Below, piece by piece: positions 1 through 4,390 of a stretch of 6,904 nt of DNA (positions within the stretch are counted from its first letter, which is position 1; the number at the start of each line of letters is the position of its first letter). The DNA lies in assembly GCA_030691555.1 (NCBI GenBank), contig JAUYEB010000042.1, forward strand, positions 1-6,904, given 5' to 3'. The translations under genes and the position numbers were made by a program. A model generated the notes under the pieces. The model saw only the letters and a list, made by a program, of their open reading frames with translations. It was not told the origin of the DNA and ran no database searches. The stretch comes from Candidatus Bathyarchaeota archaeon (lineage in GTDB: Archaea; Thermoproteota; Bathyarchaeia; TCS64).

Positions 1-62
1 AACCACGTGTTGCCTGAGCCGTCGACGACGTGCCCGCCCTCAAACAGGATGTCGAACCTCAA
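1..62 (-). CDS. Amidohydrolase, N-acyl-D-amino-acid deacylase-like (N-terminal fragment, cut by window edge)
   Basis: Only the first 20 codons are in the window. They read (M)RFDILFEGGHVVDGSGNTW, which matches the opening beta-strand pattern 'FDILIRGG.VVDGTGNPW' of N-acyl-D-amino-acid deacylases and related metal-dependent amidohydrolases. These enzymes release free D-amino acids from N-acylated forms. The metal-binding residues lie outside the window, so the substrate cannot be judged; dihydroorotase- or hydantoinase-like members begin similarly. The start is TTG at 62. An in-frame stop lies three codons upstream (69-71), so no longer ATG, GTG or TTG start exists. No clear Shine-Dalgarno precedes it, but a TATA-like TTTATC lies about 35 bases upstream, so a short-leader transcript is plausible. 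It diverges from the small plus-strand gene at 168. Confidence 0.7.
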   Translation of the reverse strand, partial: MRFDILFEGGHVVDGSGNTW

Positions 63-94
63 AACCAGTCACGCCAATAAGGGTGGGCGGAGGC

Positions 95-101
95 GATAAA
101 G
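95..101 (-). promoter_or_regulatory. Possible TATA box for the left-edge amidohydrolase
   Basis: On the minus strand the sequence reads CTCTTTATCGCC, an archaeal TATA-like element centred about 36 bases before the TTG start at 62. It would place transcription start near 72 and give a short leader. The stretch between the two divergent genes (63-167) is the only AT-richer part of this area, and TTTAG on the other strand at 104-108 could serve the rightward gene. This is a visual match only. Confidence 0.3.
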
Positions 102-132
102 AGTTTAGCATGAGGCAAACGTCAACCCTATA

Positions 133-163
133 CGCCGCCGATCCCGTGGATCGATCGGCGGTG
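133..163 (+). promoter_or_regulatory. Hairpin covering the ribosome binding site of the first small paralogue
   Basis: CCGCCGATC (135-143) and GATCGGCGG (153-161) form a perfect 9-bp inverted repeat with a 9-base loop. As RNA the stem extends by a G-U pair (134/162) and a C-G pair (133/163). The right arm contains GGCGGTG (157-163), the only Shine-Dalgarno-like sequence before the TTG start at 168, four bases away. Folding would therefore hide the ribosome binding site. It could instead be a palindromic protein-binding site in the divergent intergenic region. A stem of this size can also arise by chance in GC-rich DNA. Confidence 0.4.
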
Positions 164-167
164 CGAG

Positions 168-524
168 TTGCCTGAGCCTTATCACCACGTAAGGTTCCGA
201 TGGTGGACCTCGGTAGACCTCGACAGGCTCGTCTCCGAGTACGGGGGGCAGTATAACGCGGAGAAGAGGGCCCACCCGAAGGACGATGTGGAGCTGACCC
301 TCTACAAGGACCAGCGGGACGAGGTCACGCTGAGAGCGGACACGCTGAGCGTGGCCGCGAGCGCCGTGAGGGCGGTGCTCTTCCAGCGGGAGGCGAAGCC
401 CTTCACGGGCAGGGACCTCGCCCTGCGCAAGCTCATCTTCGACCTCTACGATAAGACGACGCTGACCCCATTCCCCTGGGGCGGGCTCTCGGAGCCCAGG
501 TACGAGGTCGAGGAGACGGGTTAG
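168..524 (+). CDS. Small protein of unrecognised family, paralogue 1 (118 aa)
   Basis: I do not recognise this family. It is the first of two adjacent paralogues and matches the next gene product at 45 of 96 residues with no gaps. The shared blocks are an N-terminal EPY-H-HVRFRW (residues 3-12), DL-R (17-20), ADTL (57-60), RAVL-QREAKPFT (68-80), DLALR (83-87) and LYDK (93-96), with a shared EP-[YF]-VE near the C-terminus. No signal peptide, membrane segment or cysteine motif is visible, so it is probably a soluble cytoplasmic protein with an N-terminal beta-strand and a charged helical second half. TTG at 168 is the first possible start after the in-frame stop at 111-113, and it aligns with the start of the paralogue. 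The conserved RAVLxQREAKPF stretch is the best candidate for a functional surface. The protein is very likely real because both copies keep the same motifs despite divergence. Confidence 0.8.
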   Translation: MPEPYHHVRFRWWTSVDLDRLVSEYGGQYNAEKRAHPKDDVELTLYKDQRDEVTLRADTLSVAASAVRAVLFQREAKPFTGRDLALRKLIFDLYDKTTLTPFPWGGLSEPRYEVEETG

Positions 525-577
525 ATCACCCGAGTGCCGACCCACAACCCTATCTCCTTGATCGTCTACTGATTTCT

Positions 578-583
578 GAGGGT
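578..583 (+). promoter_or_regulatory. Shine-Dalgarno of the second small paralogue
   Basis: GAGGGT lies seven bases before the TTG start at 591. It supports this start over later candidates. It also supports translation from a transcript shared with the preceding gene across a 66-base gap that shows no clear TATA box. Confidence 0.5.
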
Positions 584-590
584 TTCACCG

Positions 591-935
591 TTGGTCGAGC
601 CCTACTATCACGTCAGGTTCAGGTGGGACGAGCCACTCGATCTGGAGAGGACGAAGACGATGCTCAGCGGCTCGTTCAGGGTAACGGTCACGGCGACGCC
701 CCACGAGGCTGGTGGGCTGGTCTACCAGTCCAGGGAGAGGGGCGAGGTGAAGGTCGCCGCGGACACCCTCAACGCCAGGCTGGAGCCCTACCGCGCCGTG
801 CTGTACCAGAGGGAGGCCAAGCCCTTCACGAGGCTAGACCTCGCCCTCAGGAGCGAGGTGGCGCACCTCTACGATAAGATGGGCCCCTACCGCTCCGCCC
901 CGATACCGGAGCCGAGCTTCGCGGTCGAGAAATAG
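591..935 (+). CDS. Small protein of unrecognised family, paralogue 2 (114 aa)
   Basis: This is the second copy of the tandem pair and I recognise no family for it. It shares with copy 1 the N-terminal EPYYHVRFRW (residues 3-12), ADTL (57-60), YRAVLYQREAKPFT (67-80), DLALR (83-87), LYDK (93-96) and a C-terminal EP-F-VE. The variable parts are residues 21-50, where only about 5 of 30 match, and the tail after residue 96. That pattern suggests a conserved core with a divergent loop or binding face. It starts with TTG at 591, like its partner, after a good GAGGGT site. No transmembrane segment, signal peptide or metal motif is visible. The 66-base gap suggests co-transcription with copy 1, so the two could form a heterodimer or heteromer. 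Its TAG stop (933-935) ends one base before the stop of the convergent minus-strand gene, leaving no room for a separate terminator. Confidence 0.8.
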   Translation: MVEPYYHVRFRWDEPLDLERTKTMLSGSFRVTVTATPHEAGGLVYQSRERGEVKVAADTLNARLEPYRAVLYQREAKPFTRLDLALRSEVAHLYDKMGPYRSAPIPEPSFAVEK

Positions 936-936
936 C

Positions 937-1509
937 CTAGGCGAGTCTCTGCGCCAGCTTCGCCATTGCTTCCCCTATCTCCCTCGCCTTATCCATGCCC
1001 TCCTTGTCCTTGAGGACGTCGCCGGGCTCGCTGGCGATGGCGTTGGGGAAGCTGGCTATGCCGGGGACGATCATCCTCTGCGCGAGTATGAAGATGAGCA
1101 TCTGGCACCACGTCGTGGCGAGGCCGGTCCTGTAGGCGACCGCCATGGCGCCGCCGACCTTGCCGTCGAAGGCGTGCCTCCCCGTCGCCCTGTTGTTGAA
1201 GAAGCCCGTCCTGTCGATTAGCGCCTTCATCTGGGGCGTGACCGACTCGAAGTAGCTCGGGCTCGCGAAGAGTATGGCGTCAGCCGCGGCCATCTTGTCG
1301 AAGACCTCGGCGAAGTCGTCGCCGATCTTGCACTTCTTCGTCTTGGCGCAGGATGCACAACCGTCGCATGGACCCACCCTCTTCTCGGCGAGGCGGATCA
1401 TCTCAGTCTCTGCACCCGCGCCCTTCGCGGACTCAAGCGCCGTCTTGACAAGAATCTCGGTGTTCCCGCCCCTGCGTGGGCTGCCAACTATGCCTAGGAC
1501 CTTGACCAT
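937..1509 (-). CDS. Iron-sulfur flavoprotein, NADPH-dependent FMN reductase-like fold
   Basis: This 190-aa protein has a flavodoxin-like fold. GSPRRGGNTE (residues 9-18) is the FMN-phosphate loop, and SPSYFESVTPQMKALIDR (83-100) is the second conserved flavin-binding and dimer region. Between them lies C48-x2-C51-x2-C54-x5-C60, the compact cysteine motif of archaeal iron-sulfur flavoproteins (Isf), which binds one [4Fe-4S] cluster near FMN. The length matches that family (about 190 aa). Isf proteins are soluble dimers that take electrons from ferredoxin; their final acceptors differ or are unknown. It is the third gene of the minus-strand run, 36 bases after the flavodoxin-domain gene. No Shine-Dalgarno precedes the ATG at 1509, but a TATA-like TGATAAG lies about 28 bases upstream, so it may have its own leaderless transcript. 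A role in moving electrons from ferredoxin reduced by the nearby oxidoreductase is inferred from context. Confidence 0.85.
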   Translation of the reverse strand: MVKVLGIVGSPRRGGNTEILVKTALESAKGAGAETEMIRLAEKRVGPCDGCASCAKTKKCKIGDDFAEVFDKMAAADAILFASPSYFESVTPQMKALIDRTGFFNNRATGRHAFDGKVGGAMAVAYRTGLATTWCQMLIFILAQRMIVPGIASFPNAIASEPGDVLKDKEGMDKAREIGEAMAKLAQRLA

Positions 1510-1533
1510 GCTGAGAAAAGGGGCGCAAGGTTG

Positions 1534-1540
1534 CTTATCA
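1534..1540 (-). promoter_or_regulatory. Possible internal TATA box for the iron-sulfur flavoprotein gene
   Basis: TGATAAG on the minus strand is centred 28 bases before the ATG at 1509, the spacing expected for a leaderless archaeal transcript. The absence of a ribosome binding site before that ATG fits this. The match to a TATA consensus is only moderate, and read-through from the upstream gene is equally possible. Confidence 0.25.
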
Positions 1541-1545
1541 GGATG

Positions 1546-2109
1546 CTAGCCTGAGCGTGCCTTGGCGGCGAGGTCCCTCGCCCAGGCACGTATCGCGTCC
1601 CAGTCCCGGGTATCGTAGAGGCCGGGCTTTGTCTCCTTGGCGCCGGATGCTATGAGGTCCTTCTTGGCGGCGTTCATGAACATGCTCGCCCACCACGGCA
1701 TGTTGTTGTAGTCGTAGGCGCCGCCGAAGAAGCCCAGGGCGACGGGGTGCAGGTCGTACTGTGCCGCCTTGTCGTCGAGGTACTTCTTCCTCGCCTCCGC
1801 TACCTCCTCGGGTTTAGCGGTCGGCGAAGGGGCGGCGTTGCCGCAGGAGACGAAGAGCGCCACCTTCTTCCCCGCCAGCTCCCCCCGGAACCTCTTCAGG
1901 AAGTCCTCGGGTTCGCTCGTCCACTTACCCATCGCTATCCCGCTGCCGACTACGATGAGGTCGTACCCGGCTATGTCTTTGACTTTTTCCTTCTTTGCGT
2001 CGACCAGGCGGACCTCTAACCCCTCCTCGCGTAGTATCCTCGCTATCTCCTCGGAGGTGCTGGCGGTCGCCCCGAGGCGGGTCCCGTAGACGATGAGAGC
2101 GTTGACCAT
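1546..2109 (-). CDS. Flavodoxin-domain protein (Flavodoxin_5 / HemG-like)
   Basis: This 187-aa protein opens with MVNALIVYGTRLGAT, a beta-strand followed by an FMN-phosphate loop (YGTRLGAT, residues 8-15). It continues with the flavodoxin strands LIVVGSGIAMGKW (51-63) and KKVALFVSCG (81-90). Near the C-terminus, YDTRDWDAIRAWA (165-177) is typical of the long-chain flavodoxin family that includes HemG, menaquinone-dependent protoporphyrinogen oxidase. No heme genes are nearby, so an electron-carrier or quinone/flavin reductase role is as likely as a HemG role. I place the start at ATG 2109, because a near-perfect GGAGGTG (2122-2116) lies six bases upstream. The alternative GTG at 2118 overlaps that site and is probably not used. 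It follows the aminotransferase by 23 bases, so they are very likely co-transcribed. It has no cysteine cluster, unlike the downstream flavoprotein. Confidence 0.85.
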   Translation of the reverse strand: MVNALIVYGTRLGATASTSEEIARILREEGLEVRLVDAKKEKVKDIAGYDLIVVGSGIAMGKWTSEPEDFLKRFRGELAGKKVALFVSCGNAAPSPTAKPEEVAEARKKYLDDKAAQYDLHPVALGFFGGAYDYNNMPWWASMFMNAAKKDLIASGAKETKPGLYDTRDWDAIRAWARDLAAKARSG

Positions 2110-2115
2110 GGTCTG

Positions 2116-2122
2116 CACCTCC
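2116..2122 (-). promoter_or_regulatory. Strong Shine-Dalgarno that fixes the flavodoxin-domain start
   Basis: On the minus strand GAGGAGGTG is followed by six bases and then ATG at 2109. The last three bases of this site form a GTG in the same frame, so simple ORF calling would extend the protein by three residues (MQT). The spacing supports ATG 2109. Confidence 0.7.
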
Positions 2123-2132
2123 TCGGAATGGG

Positions 2133-3338
2133 CTACTTTAGCTTCTCCTTTAGGAGCCTGCCAAGCGTCTGTATGCCCGTCACTATGTCGTCCTCTGAGG
2201 GGAGGCTGTAGTTGAGGCGCATGTAGTTGTGGACGGGCTTCGTGAAGAAGAGGCTCCCCGGGACGAAGGCGACGCCCTTCGAGACGGCGTCCTTGAGCAA
2301 CTCATCCGAGCTGATGTTCCTCGGGAGCTTGACCCAGAGGAACAGCCCCCCCTTGGGCTCGTCCCACTTCGCCTTCTTGGGGAAGCTCGTCTTCATCGCC
2401 TCTAGCATCACGTCCCTCTTCTTCCTGTAGACCTTCGTCACCTTGGGTATCTGCCTCTCCACGTCCCCGCGCCTGAATAGCTCCGCCGCGGCGTACTGGC
2501 TGAGGCCGTCGTTGCAGATGCTTATGTTGTTCTTCGCCTCCATGAGGTGGCCCGTGAACTCGGGGTTGGCCGTGATCCACCCGATCCTCATGCCGGGGCT
2601 GACCATCTTGCTGAAGGTGCTCGTGTACATCACCCTGCCCGACTTGTCCATCCCCGCGAGGGGCGTCGGCATGGGCCCCTCGAAGCTGATGTAGCCGTAG
2701 GGGTTGTCCTCGAAGATTATGAGGTCGTGCGCCTCCGCAAGCTCCAGCACCGCCTTCCTCCGCTCCAGGGTCATGAGGCTGCTGTCCGGGTTCTGGAAGC
2801 TGGGTATGACGTAGAGCATCTTCGCCCTCTTTCCCTGCGCCTTGATCTTCTTCAGCTTCTCCTCAAGCACCTGCGTGTCCATGCCCTCGGAGTCGATGGG
2901 GATGTCGACGAACTTGGGGTACTGCTGCCTGAAGGCGGATAGCGCCTGGAGGTATGTGGGTGCGCCGACGAGGATCATGTCGCCCTTGTCTATGAAGACC
3001 CTGCTGACGAGGTCGATGGCCTCCTGGCTCCCCGTCGTCACGATGATCTCCTTCGCGGGGTCGGCCTTGATCTTGTGCCCCGCCATGAAGGTGGACAGCT
3101 CCCTGAGCAGGCTGGGCATACCCGCCGTCCCGCCGTACTGGAGCATCTCCGCCCACGCCTGGGGGGAGGCCTCCTCGAATATCCTCTTCACCTCCGCCGT
3201 GGGGAGGCTGGGGACGTCGTAGCTGCCCCCCGTGAACCTGATGAGCTTCGCCCCGGGGCGGGGGAGGAGCAACGTGTTCATGATGCCGGGCTCGAAGGTG
3301 GCGCCCAGCTTGGAGTAGAACTTCTTGGAGTCGAGCAA
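2133..3338 (-). CDS. PLP-dependent class I/II aminotransferase
   Basis: This 401-aa protein is a full-length fold-type I aminotransferase. The sequence shows Y68 in QYGGTAG, GSQ at 103-105 for cofactor phosphate, N183 in FQNPDSS, D211 and Y214 in EDNPYGY, the Schiff-base lysine K244 in STFSKMVSPGMRIGW, and R374 in MRLNYS for the substrate carboxylate. The opening FYSKLG...IRFTGGSYD and the pattern PSFQNPDSSLMTLERRK resemble the LysN / 2-aminoadipate and aromatic aminotransferase group common in archaea. It would exchange an amino group between an amino acid and a 2-oxoacid such as 2-oxoglutarate; the exact substrate cannot be read from sequence. The start is TTG at 3338, chosen because the family's N-terminal arm is complete from there; no Shine-Dalgarno is visible, so it may be leaderless. 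It heads the minus-strand run and diverges from the oxidoreductase operon, which could use its 2-oxoacid product. Confidence 0.9.
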   Translation of the reverse strand: MLDSKKFYSKLGATFEPGIMNTLLLPRPGAKLIRFTGGSYDVPSLPTAEVKRIFEEASPQAWAEMLQYGGTAGMPSLLRELSTFMAGHKIKADPAKEIIVTTGSQEAIDLVSRVFIDKGDMILVGAPTYLQALSAFRQQYPKFVDIPIDSEGMDTQVLEEKLKKIKAQGKRAKMLYVIPSFQNPDSSLMTLERRKAVLELAEAHDLIIFEDNPYGYISFEGPMPTPLAGMDKSGRVMYTSTFSKMVSPGMRIGWITANPEFTGHLMEAKNNISICNDGLSQYAAAELFRRGDVERQIPKVTKVYRKKRDVMLEAMKTSFPKKAKWDEPKGGLFLWVKLPRNISSDELLKDAVSKGVAFVPGSLFFTKPVHNYMRLNYSLPSEDDIVTGIQTLGRLLKEKLK

Positions 3339-3365
3339 AGCGATCGAAAACGCTAATGTTGCCCC

Positions 3366-3373
3366 TCTATTTA
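3366..3373 (-). promoter_or_regulatory. Possible TATA box for the aminotransferase run
   Basis: The minus strand reads AAAGGTAAATAGAGG here, a weak TATA-like element centred about 32 bases before the TTG at 3338. Together with the missing Shine-Dalgarno it fits a short-leader or leaderless transcript. The match is modest. Confidence 0.3.
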
Positions 3374-3435
3374 CCTTTACGCCCGTCTCCCAGCTCCCTA
3401 AACCCCGTAGGAATAATTATGGTATATCCCGACTT

Positions 3436-3450
3436 GGAGAAGCCTTTTAT
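3436..3450 (+). promoter_or_regulatory. Likely BRE/TATA promoter of the oxidoreductase operon
   Basis: GAGAAGCCTTTTATCC combines a purine-rich BRE-like part with an archaeal CTTTTAT box (3444-3450). Transcription would begin near 3470-3475, giving a leader of about 80 bases before the gamma gene. A second AT-rich stretch (TAATTATGGTATAT, 3414-3426) lies just upstream and could be an alternative box. The divergent aminotransferase promoter lies about 75 bases to the left, so a single regulator could act on both. Confidence 0.45.
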
Positions 3451-3481
3451 CCCCTTCATTCGAAGTCTCAAGGAGTCGAGG

Positions 3482-3544
3482 ATGGTCAAGGCAGAGAAGC
3501 ATAGCCTCGCCGCGTCCCGTGCCTCGACCCGTAGCTGTTTATGA
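3482..3544 (+). CDS. Possible 20-aa leader ORF before the gamma subunit gene
   Basis: ATG at 3482 opens a 20-codon frame (MVKAEKHSLAASRASTRSCL). It is preceded by AAGGAG (3470-3475) at a six-base spacing. Its TGA stop (3542-3544) overlaps the GAGGT ribosome binding site of the next gene (3543-3547), so ribosomes finishing it would sit at the gamma start. The same frame could begin at ATG 3419 (41 aa), but the likely TATA box lies inside that extension. The peptide has no run of one amino acid that would suggest attenuation and resembles nothing I know. Short frames like this also occur by chance. Confidence 0.25.
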   Translation: MVKAEKHSLAASRASTRSCL

Positions 3545-3547
3545 GGT
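3543..3547 (+). promoter_or_regulatory. Shine-Dalgarno of the gamma subunit gene
   Basis: GAGGT lies seven bases before the ATG at 3555 and supports that start. It overlaps the stop codon of the possible leader ORF. Confidence 0.55.
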
Positions 3548-3554
3548 TTGAACC

Positions 3555-4115
3555 ATGGTTGAGGAAATCAGGCTCCACGGTCAGGGCGGCCAGGGCGTCG
3601 TCGCTGCCGGTGAGCTCATCGCGATAGCCGCCTCCTACGAGGGCAAGTTCTGCCGCGCCTTCCCCATGTACGGGTCAGCAAGGCGGGGCGCGCCGGTCCT
3701 CGCCTTCGCCCAGATAGGGGACGAGTCGGAGGCGACCAGGTCTATGATCTACTACCCCAAGTACCTGATAGTGCTCGACCCGCCCATGCCGGAGATCATG
3801 GACGTGACCACCGGCTTGGTCCAGGGGGGCGTGGTCGTGTACAACACGACGAAGAAGGCGGAGGAGGCCGCGAAGCTCTTCAAGGCGAAGCTGGGGAAGA
3901 TCGCGGTCGTCGACGCGACGGGCATCGCCCAGCGCGTCATAGGGCGCCCCATCCCAAACACGGCGATGCTGGGCGCCTTCGTCAAGGCGACTGGGATCCT
4001 AAAGCTGGAGTCCATCGACAAGGCGATAGACAAGAGGTTCCCCGCCAAGCTCGCATCCACGAACAAGGGGGCGGCCAAGATGGGGTACGACACCGTTGAG
4101 GTGAAGACGCTGTGA
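3555..4115 (+). CDS. porG: Pyruvate/2-oxoacid:ferredoxin oxidoreductase, gamma subunit
   Basis: This 186-aa protein is the gamma subunit of an archaeal-type 2-oxoacid:ferredoxin oxidoreductase, the part that contributes to coenzyme A binding. Family marks are the glycine-rich HGQGGQGVVAAGE (residues 8-20), the MYGSARRGAP loop (38-47), VVDATGIAQRVIGRPIPNTAMLGAF (118-142) and the C-terminal helix around LESIDKAIDKRFP (151-163). The length is normal for a free-standing subunit. It is the first gene of the operon. The delta gene starts at GTG 4112, inside its last codons, with a GTGA overlap of 4 bases and a ribosome binding site GAGGTGA (4098-4104) inside the gamma coding sequence. Translation of the two is therefore probably coupled. 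The gamma subunit alone does not decide between pyruvate and other 2-oxoacids. Confidence 0.92.
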   Translation: MVEEIRLHGQGGQGVVAAGELIAIAASYEGKFCRAFPMYGSARRGAPVLAFAQIGDESEATRSMIYYPKYLIVLDPPMPEIMDVTTGLVQGGVVVYNTTKKAEEAAKLFKAKLGKIAVVDATGIAQRVIGRPIPNTAMLGAFVKATGILKLESIDKAIDKRFPAKLASTNKGAAKMGYDTVEVKTL

Positions 4116-4390
4116 GCCAGGACAAGAGTTTGATAAAGGGATTCGCCCTCGCGGATACCTCCACGAGGGGGGGCCAGTACGTCGGCAACTGGCGCGTGTT
4201 GATGCCGGAGATCGACGAGGCGAAGTGCGTAGCCTGCGGCCTCTGCGGCACCATCTGCCCCGAGGGGGCCATAACGGGCAAGCCGAAGGTGAAGCCGAAG
4301 ATAGACATGCGCTTCTGCAAGGGCTGCGGCGTCTGCGCCAACGAGTGCCCGCAGAGCGCCATCGAGATGAAGAAGGAGGCGAAGAAGTGA
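4112..4390 (+). CDS. porD: Pyruvate/2-oxoacid:ferredoxin oxidoreductase, delta subunit (2x[4Fe-4S] ferredoxin-like)
   Basis: This 92-aa protein carries two classic ferredoxin motifs: C39-x2-C42-x2-C45-x3-C49-P and C69-x2-C72-x2-C75-x3-C79-P. It therefore holds two [4Fe-4S] clusters that pass electrons from the thiamine-bearing subunit to external ferredoxin. The N-terminal part with GQYVGNWRVLMPEID (residues 21-35) is the arm seen in delta subunits of archaeal pyruvate and 2-ketoisovalerate oxidoreductases, and it separates this protein from free ferredoxins. The start is GTG at 4112, supported by GAGGTGA seven bases upstream. Its stop TGA (4388-4390) shares one base with the ATG of the next gene, whose ribosome binding site AAGGAGG (4373-4379) lies in the last delta codons. 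The highly basic C-terminus (KKEAKK) is unremarkable. Confidence 0.93.
   Translation: MSQDKSLIKGFALADTSTRGGQYVGNWRVLMPEIDEAKCVACGLCGTICPEGAITGKPKVKPKIDMRFCKGCGVCANECPQSAIEMKKEAKK

Noticed and set aside
9..178. Direct repeat GTTGCCTGAGCC at 9-20 and 167-178
   Set aside because: A 12-base match is expected about once by chance in a window this size. One copy lies inside the amidohydrolase coding sequence and the other spans the start of the first paralogue, with no target-site or mobile-element context.
105..545. 146-aa minus-strand frame opposite the first small paralogue
   Set aside because: The plus-strand protein has a clear paralogue next door with a matching start and motifs, whereas this antisense frame shows no motifs and no such partner.
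168..935. Idea that the two small paralogues are Pcc1 (KEOPS) subunits
   Set aside because: The size and the ADTL...RAVL stretch are faintly reminiscent, but the QREAKPFT and HVRFRW blocks do not match what I know of Pcc1. A profile search would be needed, so no function is assigned.
4225..4389. Upstream extension of the fused alpha-beta frame by 55 residues
   Set aside because: It overlaps the delta ferredoxin gene out of frame and is a low-complexity arginine-rich reading. ATG 4390 has a Shine-Dalgarno and begins the normal alpha N-terminus.
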